From positions 32,849 through 96,848 of the forward strand of contig LADZ01000018.1 of assembly GCA_000961845.1 (NCBI GenBank): a stretch of DNA of 64,000 bases. Direction: 5' to 3'. Every line of letters starts with the position of its first letter. The stretch's first letter is position 1. The position numbers and the translations under genes were made by a program. Below, in pieces: positions 44,591 to 54,177 of this stretch. Source of the stretch: Flavobacteriales bacterium BRH_c54 (lineage in GTDB: Bacteria > Bacteroidota > Bacteroidia > Flavobacteriales_E > Vicingaceae). The notes beneath the pieces are model-generated. The model was given only the letters and a program-made list of their open reading frames with translations. It was not told where the DNA came from and did no database searches.

Positions 44591-44643
44591 AAACAAAAAT
44601 ACTATTTTGTTTAACAATTACAAAATATAATTAAACAAAATTA
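44591..44643 (-). promoter_or_regulatory. crt operon promoter with repeated TTTTGTTTAA operator elements
   Basis: Three copies of the core are packed here: AAACAAAA (44591-44598), TTTTGTTTAA (44605-44614) and TTAAACAAAA (44631-44640), so 44604-44614 and 44631-44641 form a perfect 11-base inverted repeat. Exact -7 boxes on the minus strand are TATTTTTG (44601-44594) and TAATTTTG (44643-44636). The 13-base string TTAAACAAAATTA at 44631-44643 also occurs in the merR promoter. Inference: this is where the CarH-like regulator binds, blocking the -7 boxes. Confidence 0.7.
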
Positions 44644-45540
44644 TAAATCATCAACTAAATCCTGAATAGATAAATACGTTTTAACTTGTTTAAAAGAAGG
44701 TTTATTTTCTACAGAATTGGCTTTTTTTCCTAATAAGATAAGTTCATCTTTATCGGTTCTCAAAATATTTTCGACAATACTACTCACATAAGGTTGATAC
44801 TCATCTTCACTCGGAAAAACTGTAAAATAAGAAACATAGGTAATATTATCGTGAACATTTTGCAAATCTTTAAGATTCTCAACAGGAACGCTCTGACCTA
44901 AATAAATAGACGGATAACCGTGTAATAAAAACTCTAAATGTAAATAGAGCAAACCTAATTCATGAATTTCATTAAGCGGAAGAAACAACACAAAAACCTT
45001 ATTATTTTTCTCCGGAACTTGTAATTGCAGGTTTTCTATATGTAAATGAATTTTTTGTTTTATGAGATTAGAAACAAAATGCTCGTGAGCCGGTGTGATG
45101 GTTTTAGATTGCCATAACAACCCAATATCTTCAAGCAATTGAACAAAAATAGTAAGGAAAATTTCTCTGAATGATTTTTGCACTAACAGCTGATTATAAG
45201 TAACATTAAACAACTTATAATCGAAATTGAGCATTGCCAACTTAAAAGAATTAATAGTATAATTGTTCACTCCTTTTTTCACTATCATTTCTCGTACGGC
45301 TACAGGAATTTTATCTTCAGGCATCTGAGCTATTTTAGAAATCTTATGTCCGTTGTTGTTTAACAAAGAAACATTCAACAATTTCTGAAGGGCATCGAGC
45401 GAGTAATAGCGTATATTGGTATCGGTTCTCTCTGGAGAAAGTAACCCATAACGTTTTTCCCAAATTCTAATAGTGTGTGCTTTAATTCCTGAAAGATTTT
45501 CTAAATCTTTAATGCTGAAATACTCCTTAATTATGTTCAA
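44641..45540 (-). CDS. CarH-like MerR-family B12-dependent regulator of carotenoid genes
   Basis: 299 residues from a TTG at 45540, chosen because the first TTG (45564) lies inside the promoter box and because related regulators start just before FSIKDLENLSGIKAHTIRIW. The N-terminal MerR HTH covers 7-75. A helical bundle follows with W143-x9-E153-H154 (WQSKTITPAHEH), the motif that caps adenosylcobalamin in CarH. A Rossmann-like B12 domain carries E191-x-H193-x-x-G (NEIHELG), the axial His. Known: CarH tetramers bind DNA in the dark and fall apart in light. Its stop codon lies in the crtI promoter. Confidence 0.85.
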   Translation of the reverse strand: MNIIKEYFSIKDLENLSGIKAHTIRIWEKRYGLLSPERTDTNIRYYSLDALQKLLNVSLLNNNGHKISKIAQMPEDKIPVAVREMIVKKGVNNYTINSFKLAMLNFDYKLFNVTYNQLLVQKSFREIFLTIFVQLLEDIGLLWQSKTITPAHEHFVSNLIKQKIHLHIENLQLQVPEKNNKVFVLFLPLNEIHELGLLYLHLEFLLHGYPSIYLGQSVPVENLKDLQNVHDNITYVSYFTVFPSEDEYQPYVSSIVENILRTDKDELILLGKKANSVENKPSFKQVKTYLSIQDLVDDL

Positions 45541-45561
45541 TTTATTTTGTTTTTTATTAAA

Positions 45562-45569
45562 CAAAATTA
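45562..45569 (-). promoter_or_regulatory. -7 promoter box of the merR gene overlapping an operator element
   Basis: Minus-strand TAATTTTG matches TAnnTTTG and continues into TTTAA. The resulting 13 bases (TTAAACAAAATTA on the plus strand, 45557-45569) are identical to the crt promoter element. Transcription would start near 45555, giving about 15 bases of leader before the TTG. This fits autoregulation. Confidence 0.62.
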
Positions 45570-45619
45570 GTACTTATTTTTAAACTACAAATTAATTAGC
45601 TATAAAGGATTAATATCCT

Positions 45620-48600
45620 TTAAAAAAATGCCCTTACCTGAACTCCTCCGGTATGGATAAAGTTAGTGTTTTCAGATTTTCTGCCATTATAATTCAAACT
45701 CAGTTGCATGTATTTCGATAAGTTTTGTTGATACGACAATTCCCAAGTACTATTAGCTCCATTTTGAAGTCCTTCGAGCATTTCAAATGCCAGAGAAACA
45801 TTATCAGTAGCCGAAAATGTGTTTTCAATATAATTAAAATTAGCTCTTATACTTCCTTTAGCAGCCATATTAAACCTCAACTCTACTCCTCCTTTTTTAG
45901 AAATAGATTTTTCTCCTCCATAAATGGGTTGATTGGTTTTTTCTTTAAAGTTAAATAAAAAACTAACTCTTACTTTAACATTTGGCTGAATGGCGAATGT
46001 TGGCTCAACCTCTTGAATAAATAAATTATAATTTCTATTGGTAAAAAACTCCGAAAAATTACTCTTTTTTGCCTGTGAAGCCAACACTATCAAGGTATAA
46101 ACTCGTGTTATGTTCCAACGTGTTTTTATAGTATTCGAAAACTGATTTCTGGACTCTACTCCATTTGTCAGTAAGGATTTGTCTCTATTATCTTGATAAA
46201 TATAGTCTGCTCCAAACTTAGTGTTGGTTCTGTTAAAATAAAAGGTATTCAATACCCCCATATTAATGGTAACCAAGGAACTATCATCAATATCAGCAAT
46301 AAATGGATTAAAATAATCATCTTTATTACTTACTTTTCGGCTAGTCCGGAAATTTGCCCTATTAGAAAAACGAGAAACTAATTTCTTTAGTCCTTTCTCT
46401 CCTCCCCAAATAGCTTCCGGTTGTAAAAACAAGCTTTGGTTAAACTGGTTCGTGTAGATTTTTACAAACTCGTTAGTAGGAGTAAAAATCTTAATATAAT
46501 TGGCTTGATCTCTAAAAACGGCTATTTCAAATTCATTTAAATCTTTTACGCCATTATTATTTAAATCGCCAATAAAAGTATGTGTTCCTTGTCCGGGCTG
46601 TACTTCTACAAATAAAAACTCTTTTTTTACTTCTAACCCTGAACCAATCTCATAATACGTATTGGTAGAAATTAAATTCTTTAAAAAGTTGCCATTGTAT
46701 TCCACTCTAGCTAAAACAGTCTCTTCAGGCTTTAAGCTGGTTAGTGTGTTGGATACAATATGTAATTTTCTATATGTATAAGTACTTCGTAATTTATGGT
46801 TTTTCATTTTCAGCAAACTCATAGATAGCTCAATATCTTCAGCTCTAGTGGCTTTTAAAAAATCGTTAGCGACAGGCGCATTATCATCACGTTGTTTGTA
46901 GCTCAACATAAATTTGTTTTTGGTAGTATCAGCATTATGAATAAACGCTTGTAAAATAACAAACTCAAAGCTAGAAGCAGTTAACGAATCACTAGTGTTT
47001 AGAAACAATTTATTTTGTTCGGTTTCTTCGCCTACGCCAAGCACTACCCAACCTAATTGTTTTGTAAGAATAGCTTTGTGTCGTAAAAATTCAGAATTAT
47101 TTACGCCTTTAGTTTGTAAAAAACTAGCATTACTCACTAACTGAAACCCATTCGTTTTATAGTTGATAGATAGTGCATTTTTAGCTCCTTCGATTAACTC
47201 TAATGTATTCATATAGTTAAATGCGTAAACAACATTTCCTTTGTCGGTTTTGTTTAACCCAACTGTTCCACCAACAATGTGCTGGTCGGTATTTACAATA
47301 GCATTACTAATATTCCAATCTCTTTCAAACTCTACCAATCTAAACCTTTCTATTGGTGTAAAATATTCTTGTACATACTCGTAATTAGTACCAACGTTTA
47401 GTTTCCAACTTTCTTCCTTTTCTTTGTTTAAATCAACAATATTTTCAGAATTAAATTTAAAGGCATAACCAATGTCATCACCACTATCTTTATCAGAAAA
47501 AGTATTAATGTCATTTTTGGAAATAGCTCCCTCCCATCTTATTTTCGCATTTTTACTAAAAATATACTCTCCGCCCAAGGTTGCCATTTGATTTTGCTTA
47601 GGAGTAACCAATAAAATAACCGGCTCGTAATTTCCCTGGGGGACTCCACCAACAGGTAGTTGCCATTCATACACCTTTCCATTTGCCGAACTCTGAATTT
47701 GTTTGTAGTTACCGTTATTCTCTCCCACATAGGAAAATCCTAACTGATAAATAGCACTATCGGGATTGGTAGAGTAAACAAAAACTGAATCGTAACCCAA
47801 AGAATCTATCATTTTATACAACACTTTGTTTTCATCAAACTCTACCAAATTAATGTTAGGAATAACCGCATCTTGTATGCTATCTCCAATTTCTGACAAA
47901 AACCTCTTGTTTTCATCAGTTAAATCTTGTAATAATGGTTGATCTTTTGAGTCTTGTTCGGTATAAAAATTAAAATTAAGTTTAAGTTTTTTACTTTTAA
48001 ATTCATTACCAAAATGAATAAGCGAACGAGCATAATTCCTATCTGAATATTGAAACTCTACCACAATTCTGGAGTCTTTAGTTATTAATCGGTTAGAAGT
48101 AAAAGTCAACTCTCCAGTATTGTAATCAATTACGTAATCAAACTCATTACCTCTTTTCATTAACATCCCATCAATAAAAACCTGCTCCGTTCCCGAGAGA
48201 ATAATAATAAATGTTTCATTATCTGCACCTTTTAATCTATATGGACCTTGATTTCCTTCAATACCTAAAATTCTATTTCGAGCAAATTTACCTCTGGAAA
48301 CAGCTGCGCTGACAGTAGGAGTAATGGTTGAAGCATTTTCTTTTTTAGATGTAGGTACAGTAATGTTAAAACTACCTCCCTGCACTTTTTTATTAAAATT
48401 CATAAAATAAGTATCAGGTCTTTTAAGATAAAAATCTCCGGCAGTTAATTTCCATTCATCACTAAACAATTGAATATAAACTTGGTCGAAATCTTGTAAT
48501 TGCTGCGTATTTCCTTCTGCCTGAATAGGAATATTATCATCAGAAATAGAGGCCAAAATGCTAATCTCATCAGTAATTTTTCCTGATAACTGTAAATTCA

Positions 48601-49090
48601 TGTTAGAGTTTACCGACAAATCCTGACTATTACCAAAAGCTACTCCACGAGAAATACTTCCACTTTTATCCAAACCGTTTAAGTAAAAAATATCTTCTGT
48701 AGCCACCGTATATTCATATAAAAAAGGATTCTTAGCTATTGTTCCACCTTCTTCAATAAGTTGTTTTTCTTTATGAAAATAGGGTTCTGAAAATGATAAT
48801 GGAAAAACTCTATAGCTCATTTTAATTTTTTTATTTTTTAGATGAGCTCCTTCTTCTTTTAAAATAAAAACAGCTTTTGCATAATCTATTTCATAAAAAT
48901 TACTTTCTAGCAAAGTGTCATTAATAAAAGTTACCTCAGATTGAGGCACTAAACTTAATGAATCGAGCTGGATAGTATCTTTGTCTAATAGAATTTCTTT
49001 CTCTCTATAATTAGAAATATCCTGAGTCCAACCCACTTTGAATACCAAAAAGGAAAGAAAAATTAATATGATATACTTTATGTTTTTCAA
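45620..49090 (-). CDS. Large outer-membrane beta-barrel protein, SprA-like N-terminal motifs
   Basis: 1156 residues. Signal peptide (MKNIKYIILIFLSFLVFKVGWT), then a beta-rich domain and, from about 145, blocks resembling SprA: SGSISRGVAFGNSQDLSVNS, LQLSGKITDEISILASISDD, EGNTQQLQDFDQVYIQLF. SprA forms the T9SS translocon but is about twice as long, so this is at most a shorter relative. A calcium-loop-like DLNNNGVKDLNEFE lies near 815. Many alternating strands and an aromatic C-terminus (VQVRAFF) suggest an outer-membrane barrel. Its start faces the orphan peptide-binding lipoprotein gene. The function is unknown. Confidence 0.72.
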   Translation of the reverse strand: MKNIKYIILIFLSFLVFKVGWTQDISNYREKEILLDKDTIQLDSLSLVPQSEVTFINDTLLESNFYEIDYAKAVFILKEEGAHLKNKKIKMSYRVFPLSFSEPYFHKEKQLIEEGGTIAKNPFLYEYTVATEDIFYLNGLDKSGSISRGVAFGNSQDLSVNSNMNLQLSGKITDEISILASISDDNIPIQAEGNTQQLQDFDQVYIQLFSDEWKLTAGDFYLKRPDTYFMNFNKKVQGGSFNITVPTSKKENASTITPTVSAAVSRGKFARNRILGIEGNQGPYRLKGADNETFIIILSGTEQVFIDGMLMKRGNEFDYVIDYNTGELTFTSNRLITKDSRIVVEFQYSDRNYARSLIHFGNEFKSKKLKLNFNFYTEQDSKDQPLLQDLTDENKRFLSEIGDSIQDAVIPNINLVEFDENKVLYKMIDSLGYDSVFVYSTNPDSAIYQLGFSYVGENNGNYKQIQSSANGKVYEWQLPVGGVPQGNYEPVILLVTPKQNQMATLGGEYIFSKNAKIRWEGAISKNDINTFSDKDSGDDIGYAFKFNSENIVDLNKEKEESWKLNVGTNYEYVQEYFTPIERFRLVEFERDWNISNAIVNTDQHIVGGTVGLNKTDKGNVVYAFNYMNTLELIEGAKNALSINYKTNGFQLVSNASFLQTKGVNNSEFLRHKAILTKQLGWVVLGVGEETEQNKLFLNTSDSLTASSFEFVILQAFIHNADTTKNKFMLSYKQRDDNAPVANDFLKATRAEDIELSMSLLKMKNHKLRSTYTYRKLHIVSNTLTSLKPEETVLARVEYNGNFLKNLISTNTYYEIGSGLEVKKEFLFVEVQPGQGTHTFIGDLNNNGVKDLNEFEIAVFRDQANYIKIFTPTNEFVKIYTNQFNQSLFLQPEAIWGGEKGLKKLVSRFSNRANFRTSRKVSNKDDYFNPFIADIDDSSLVTINMGVLNTFYFNRTNTKFGADYIYQDNRDKSLLTNGVESRNQFSNTIKTRWNITRVYTLIVLASQAKKSNFSEFFTNRNYNLFIQEVEPTFAIQPNVKVRVSFLFNFKEKTNQPIYGGEKSISKKGGVELRFNMAAKGSIRANFNYIENTFSATDNVSLAFEMLEGLQNGANSTWELSYQQNLSKYMQLSLNYNGRKSENTNFIHTGGVQVRAFF

Positions 49091-49260
49091 ACAATAAAAG
49101 TTTGTCAGGAGTAAACTTACAAAAAAAGCAATTTAATACAGAATTAAATAAATTATGCTAATGAACTATTTTATTTAGCATTTAGTATCAATTAAAAAGC
49201 ACTTTGACGAAAAAAAATGATGAAAACTAAATTAAATTTTAGGATATTGTATCTTATATT

Positions 49261-49268
49261 TATATTTG
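49261..49268 (+). promoter_or_regulatory. -7 promoter box of the peptide-binding lipoprotein gene
   Basis: TATATTTG matches TAnnTTTG exactly, 22 bases upstream of the ATG at 49291. The gap of 200 bases to the divergent outer-membrane gene also holds its promoter, which could not be located with confidence. Confidence 0.55.
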
Positions 49269-49290
49269 TCCTTTAAAACAAAACTATATC

Positions 49291-51024
49291 ATGAAAAAAG
49301 TAGTCTATTTAGTAATTTCAGCAGTGTTATTATACAGTTGTGGAGAGAACAACAATAATAACAAAACAAATACTCAAACAGCAAAAGGAAATGTTCACTA
49401 CGGTGGTGTATTCAAAGTTAATGAAACGGAAGATTTCAGAAGCTTGTACCCATTAAATGTTACCGAAGTTGTTTCTCACAGAATTGCCAATCAGGTTTAT
49501 GAAGGATTAGTTAAATTAGATCAAGAAGACTTGTCTATATTACCCGGATTAGCAGAAAAATGGGTAGTAAATGAAGATGCTACCAAGTTTACTTTTACAC
49601 TAAGAAAAGGAGTGAAATTCCATGACGACAAATGTTTTGAAGGAGGGAAAGGTAGGGAAGTAACTGCTAAAGATTTTAAATATTCTTTAGATAAACTTTG
49701 TGAAACAGATCCTTCTAACCAAATGTATTGGTTATTTAAAGATAAAGTAATTGGAGCAAACGAATATTATGAATCTACTGTAAACAAATCTCCACTTCCT
49801 CAAGGTGTTTCTGGAATTAAAGTGATTGATGATTACACTATAGAAATTAACTTAAACTACTCTTTTGCAGGATTTTTAAACATCTTAAGCCATATTTCTT
49901 GTTCAGTTTTCCCTAAAGAAGCTTTTGATATGTATGGGTTAGATATGAGAATTAACTGTGTAGGAACAGGTCCTTTTAGAGTTAAAAAAATTAAAGAATC
50001 TGAAACAGTAATTTTAGAAAGAAACCCTGATTATTGGGGCGTTGATAGCTACGGAAATCAATTACCTTACTTAGATGGAATTAAATTTTCTTTCATTAAA
50101 GAGAAAAAAGCGGAATTATTAGAATTCAGAAAAGGTAACTTAGATATGGTATTTAGATTACCATTAGAAATGATTAAAGAAGTTGTTGGCGAATTAGAAG
50201 AAGCTAAAAAAGGCGGCAACAAACCTTACGTTATGCAAGTTGTTCCTGCTATGAGTGTATTTTATTTAGGATTACAACACCAACTTCCTCCTTTCAACAA
50301 TATTGATGTAAGAAAAGCTTTCAATTATGCAATTGACAGAGAATCAATCGTTACCTATACTTTACAAGGTGAAGGAAGAGCTGGATTAAACGGTATTGTT
50401 CCTCCATTTAAAGGATATGATTATGAAAATGTAAAAGGTTATGAATACTCTCCTGAAAAAGCTAAAGAACACATGGCAAAAGCAGGATATCCAAATGGTA
50501 AAGGCTTCCCCGAAATTACTTTACAAATTAATCCGGGTGGTGGAGATAGAAATGTTCAGGTGGCTGAAGTAGTTCAAAAAATGTTATCTGAAAACTTAGG
50601 AATTTCTGTTAAAATTGAACAAATGCAATTTGCTCAACACTTAGAAAACCTAGAAACTGGTAAAGCTTTATTCTGGAGAGCAGGATGGATTGCAGATTAT
50701 CCGGATCCTGAAAATTTCTTAAACTTACTTTACGGAGATCATGTTCCCGGAGACATTAACAGTAAATCTTACATTAACTCTACTCGTTACCAAAGTGAAG
50801 CTTTTGATTCTGTTTTCAACGCTGCACTCAGAGAAATTGACGACAAAAAACGTATGGAATTATACCGTCAAGCAGACCAAATTGCTATTGATGATGCAGC
50901 TACTATGCCTATTTTCTATGACGAAAACACAAGATTATTACAAGTTTATGTAAAAAACTTCCCTGCAAACGCAATGGAGTATAGAGACATGACGGCTGTG
51001 TACTTCGAAAAAGAAGAAGAATAA
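49291..51024 (+). CDS. Oligopeptide/dipeptide-type ABC substrate-binding lipoprotein (orphan)
   Basis: 577 residues, SBP_bac_5 family. The signal MKKVVYLVISAVLLYSC ends in the lipid-acceptor Cys17, followed by an Asn-rich linker. Family blocks include YEGLVKLDQEDLSILPGLAEKW, FTLRKGVKFHDD, GTGPFRVKKIKESETVILERNPDYWG and NIDVRKAFNYAIDRESIV. Known: these proteins deliver peptides, nickel or heme-related solutes to ABC permeases. No permease or ATPase is adjacent and a strong terminator follows, so it stands alone. The ligand cannot be told. The gene may serve a distant permease or act in signalling. Confidence 0.93.
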   Translation: MKKVVYLVISAVLLYSCGENNNNNKTNTQTAKGNVHYGGVFKVNETEDFRSLYPLNVTEVVSHRIANQVYEGLVKLDQEDLSILPGLAEKWVVNEDATKFTFTLRKGVKFHDDKCFEGGKGREVTAKDFKYSLDKLCETDPSNQMYWLFKDKVIGANEYYESTVNKSPLPQGVSGIKVIDDYTIEINLNYSFAGFLNILSHISCSVFPKEAFDMYGLDMRINCVGTGPFRVKKIKESETVILERNPDYWGVDSYGNQLPYLDGIKFSFIKEKKAELLEFRKGNLDMVFRLPLEMIKEVVGELEEAKKGGNKPYVMQVVPAMSVFYLGLQHQLPPFNNIDVRKAFNYAIDRESIVTYTLQGEGRAGLNGIVPPFKGYDYENVKGYEYSPEKAKEHMAKAGYPNGKGFPEITLQINPGGGDRNVQVAEVVQKMLSENLGISVKIEQMQFAQHLENLETGKALFWRAGWIADYPDPENFLNLLYGDHVPGDINSKSYINSTRYQSEAFDSVFNAALREIDDKKRMELYRQADQIAIDDAATMPIFYDENTRLLQVYVKNFPANAMEYRDMTAVYFEKEEE

Positions 51025-51052
51025 AAAATATTTAAACAACAAAATTTTGTTT

Positions 51053-51090
51053 AAGCATCCTGTTTTTAGTTAAAACAGGATGCTTTTTTA
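51053..51090 (+). terminator. Terminator after the substrate-binding protein gene
   Basis: A 14-base perfect stem (AAGCATCCTGTTTT at 51053-51066, AAAACAGGATGCTT at 51072-51085) with a 5-base loop is followed by TTTTTA. It separates the lipoprotein gene from gmd. Confidence 0.92.
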
Positions 51091-51126
51091 TATTATTAAG
51101 AATTAGTATTATTGTAAAAAAAAATT

Positions 51127-52218
51127 ATGTCAAGAAAAGTAGCATTAATAACAGGAGTTACCGGACAAGATGGTGCTTATTTAGCTGAATTATTATTAAG
51201 TAAAGGATATGAAGTTCATGGTATAAAAAGAAGAAGTTCTCTTTTTAACACTAACAGAATTGACCACCTATACACCGACTTACATGAGGCTAATGTAAGA
51301 TTCATTTTGCATTATGGAGATATGACTGACTCCACCAATATTATTAAAATTATTCAGGATGTACAACCTGATGAAATTTATAACTTAGCTGCCCAATCAC
51401 ACGTGAAAGTTTCCTTTGAAACACCTGAATATACTGCTAACTCTGATGCTGTTGGTGCATTAAGAATTTTAGAAGCCATAAGAATTCTAAAATTAGACAA
51501 GAAAACAAAATTCTATCAAGCATCTACTTCAGAATTATATGGAAAAGTACAAGAAGTACCTCAAACAGAAACCACTCCCTTTTATCCAAGAAGCCCTTAT
51601 GCAGTAGCCAAATTATATGCTTTTTGGATTACCAAAAACTATCGGGAAGCTTATGGAATGTATGCTTGTAATGGAATTTTATTTAACCATGAAAGCCCTA
51701 TAAGAGGAGAAACTTTTGTTACCAGAAAAATTACTAGAGGTGTTGCCAGAATTAAGTTAGGCATGCAAAAGAAAATCTACTTAGGAAATATTGATGCTAA
51801 AAGAGATTGGGGACATGCAAAAGACTATGTTGAAGGCATGTGGCTAATGTTACAACAAGAAACTCCCGAAGATTATGTATTAGCAACTGGAGAAACTACT
51901 TCAGTAAGAGATTTTATTACAATGGCTTTTAATGAAGTGGGTATTAAAATGAAATGGGAAGGAACAGGTGTTGATGAAAAAGGAATTAATGCTGAAACAG
52001 GAGATATTCTTATAGAAATTGACCCTAATTATTTCAGACCTACAGAAGTAGATTTATTAATTGGAGATGCTTCTAAGGCATTTAACAACTTAGGCTGGAA
52101 ACCAAAACATAATTTACAAGACTTGGTAAAAGACATGGTTCAGTCTGATATGAACTTATTTAAAAGAGATAAATACTTGCTCGAGGGCGGACATGATGTA
52201 ATGAATTACAATGAATAA
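51127..52218 (+). CDS. gmd: GDP-mannose 4,6-dehydratase
   Basis: 363 residues, extended SDR. The NADP site is [23 protein letters not shown], and the catalytic region is [11 protein letters not shown] followed by [13 protein letters not shown] (Tyr-x3-Lys). [20 protein letters not shown] is a Gmd signature. Known reaction: GDP-D-mannose to GDP-4-keto-6-deoxymannose. Together with fcl, which overlaps its end by 8 bases, it makes GDP-L-fucose for surface glycans or O-glycosylation of envelope proteins, a common theme in Bacteroidota. No glycosyltransferases are nearby. Confidence 0.97.
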   Translation: MSRKVALITGVTGQDGAYLAELLLSKGYEVHGIKRRSSLFNTNRIDHLYTDLHEANVRFILHYGDMTDSTNIIKIIQDVQPDEIYNLAAQSHVKVSFETPEYTANSDAVGALRILEAIRILKLDKKTKFYQASTSELYGKVQEVPQTETTPFYPRSPYAVAKLYAFWITKNYREAYGMYACNGILFNHESPIRGETFVTRKITRGVARIKLGMQKKIYLGNIDAKRDWGHAKDYVEGMWLMLQQETPEDYVLATGETTSVRDFITMAFNEVGIKMKWEGTGVDEKGINAETGDILIEIDPNYFRPTEVDLLIGDASKAFNNLGWKPKHNLQDLVKDMVQSDMNLFKRDKYLLEGGHDVMNYNE

Positions 52219-53137
52219 ATCTGATAAAATTTATGTTGCCGGACATAACGGCATGGTTGGTTCGGCTATTGTTAGACAGCTAAAAAGCAATGGTTTCACA
52301 AACTTATTAGTTAGAACCTCTAAAGAGTTGGATTTAACTAACCAACAAGCGGTAAATAGTTTTTTTGAAACAGAAAAACCTAATTATGTTTTTTTAGCTG
52401 CAGCAAAAGTAGGTGGAATTCACGCCAATAATGTTTATAGAGCCGATTTTCTTTATCAAAATTTAATGATAGAAGCCAATGTAATTCATGCTGCTTATTT
52501 AAATAAAGTAACTAAATTATTGTTTTTAGGCTCCTCTTGCATTTATCCCAAAATGGCTCCCCAACCATTAAAAGAAGAATATCTTTTAACAGGTTTTTTA
52601 GAGGCTACTAATGAACCTTACGCTATTGCTAAAATAGCTGGCATCAAACTTTGCGAATCGTATAGAAGACAATACGGTTGTAATTTTATTTCCGCAATGC
52701 CAACTAACCTATATGGCCCGAATGATAATTATGATTTAAACAACTCCCATGTATTGCCTGCTTTAATTAGAAAATTTCACACTGCCAAAGTAGAAAACCA
52801 ACTACAAGTAGAAATTTGGGGAACAGGAACTCCTCTTAGAGAATTTTTGCATGTTGATGACTTAGCAGCTGCTTGTCTGTTTTTAATGAAAAACTACAAC
52901 GAAGAATTATTTGTAAATGTAGGTTCAGGTACAGATATTTCTATTAAAGACTTAGCTTTATTGGTTAAAAAAACCGTTGGCTATAAAGGCGATTTAGTTT
53001 TCAATACCTCCAAACCTGATGGAACCCCACGAAAATTAATGGATGTATCCAGAATTAATCAATTAGGATGGAAACACAATATCTCTTTAGAAAAAGGAAT
53101 TAAAACTGTTTATGAAGAAGTAAAAGATACTTTCTAA
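52211..53137 (+). CDS. fcl: GDP-L-fucose synthase
   Basis: 308 residues. The start [19 protein letters not shown] binds NADP. The catalytic set is seen as [10 protein letters not shown] and [11 protein letters not shown] (Ser, Tyr, Lys), with [13 protein letters not shown], a Fcl block, following. Known: epimerises and reduces GDP-4-keto-6-deoxymannose to GDP-L-fucose. It overlaps gmd by 8 bases, so the two are translationally coupled. Length is usual. Confidence 0.97.
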   Translation: MNKSDKIYVAGHNGMVGSAIVRQLKSNGFTNLLVRTSKELDLTNQQAVNSFFETEKPNYVFLAAAKVGGIHANNVYRADFLYQNLMIEANVIHAAYLNKVTKLLFLGSSCIYPKMAPQPLKEEYLLTGFLEATNEPYAIAKIAGIKLCESYRRQYGCNFISAMPTNLYGPNDNYDLNNSHVLPALIRKFHTAKVENQLQVEIWGTGTPLREFLHVDDLAAACLFLMKNYNEELFVNVGSGTDISIKDLALLVKKTVGYKGDLVFNTSKPDGTPRKLMDVSRINQLGWKHNISLEKGIKTVYEEVKDTF

Positions 53138-53150
53138 AATTAATCGTTTT

Positions 53151-54059
53151 ATGCTCATAGTAAAATATCTTTTAAGCCTTTTTTTATTTTTTTTGCTTTC
53201 ATTAAATACCAAAGCACAATTATTGGATGCCAACAAACAGCTTTTTGATGAAGATCCTTTTTTCAATGAAAAATTCATTAAAATCAATAAAATAAAATCT
53301 ATTAAAGGCAGTTGGTCTTCTAAAAAAGTAAAAGATATTATCAGAAAAAAAAATGTTGACTTTTACTACGAGTTTGATGAAAACGGAATGTTGAAACAAC
53401 AATATTCTACTTTTTTATCTCAGGATATTAAAAAAGACACAAATGTAATTGCTTATACTTACAACAATAAAAATAAGATTATTGTAAAACGAAAAACAGA
53501 TAATAACGGTTTTTTTTCACTGACTTACGATTATGATGCTAAAGGCAATTTATTAAAAGAAACGTATGCTCGCGAAGAAAATGCCAGCAACACTAAAAAT
53601 GATTTTAGCTTAAAAAAGCAATACATTATTAAAACAGATAGTTTTCATTGCGAACAATTATCCAAAAGTCAAAAAAAAATTACCTATTATAATAGTTACG
53701 GAAAAAGCTACAAAGAAACATTTTACTATTACGATGAGTTAGGCTATTTATCAGAAGTATATACCAAGTATTTAATTGGTAATAAAAAATCAAAAATTAC
53801 TTATAAATTTAACGAAATAGGTAGGTTGGCAGAACGAACCACTCATGCTGATTTTAATAAAAACCTTATAAAAAAAGAGGAATTTATATACGATGAAATA
53901 GGCAATTTAATGGAAATTAAAACTTATGAAAATGATGAGTATAAAACCTCAACACAATTTCTCTACGATAAAAATATGTTGATAACTGCCCAGCTAACCA
54001 AAGTTATTGCTACCGAATTTCTTACTATTATTCAGTATGAATATAGTTTTTATGAGTAA
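53151..54059 (+). CDS. Secreted protein with YD/RHS-like repeats
   Basis: 302 residues. A signal peptide (LLSLFLFFLLSLNTKA) is followed by a run of short beta repeats of the type Y-x-Y-D-x-x-G-x-L: FDENGMLKQQ, YDYDAKGNLLKE, YDELGYLSE, FNEIGRLAE, YDEIGNLME. These resemble single YD-type units of RHS proteins, although the typical RHS core is absent. It starts 13 bases after fcl, so it is probably in the same transcript, but a link to fucose is unclear. Function unknown. Confidence 0.72.
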   Translation: MLIVKYLLSLFLFFLLSLNTKAQLLDANKQLFDEDPFFNEKFIKINKIKSIKGSWSSKKVKDIIRKKNVDFYYEFDENGMLKQQYSTFLSQDIKKDTNVIAYTYNNKNKIIVKRKTDNNGFFSLTYDYDAKGNLLKETYAREENASNTKNDFSLKKQYIIKTDSFHCEQLSKSQKKITYYNSYGKSYKETFYYYDELGYLSEVYTKYLIGNKKSKITYKFNEIGRLAERTTHADFNKNLIKKEEFIYDEIGNLMEIKTYENDEYKTSTQFLYDKNMLITAQLTKVIATEFLTIIQYEYSFYE

Positions 54060-54121
54060 AATCTCTCTTTCCTAAAAAAATAGCTCATTTCCATAAATTA
54101 TTAAGTCCCAATTTCTTTACT

Positions 54122-54129
54122 TATTTTTG
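54122..54129 (+). promoter_or_regulatory. -7 promoter box of the transsulfuration gene
   Basis: TATTTTTG matches TAnnTTTG exactly. It sits 48 bases upstream of the ATG at 54178, and the longer frame start at 54127 lies inside it, which supports the later start. Confidence 0.55.
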
Positions 54130-54177
54130 TTTTGTATTGAATCAATAAAGTATAAAACTATTATTATACAAAAAGAA

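Noticed and set aside
45541..45564. Upstream TTG start of the merR gene
   Set aside because: It sits inside the -7 box. The TTG at 45540 gives the usual regulator start.
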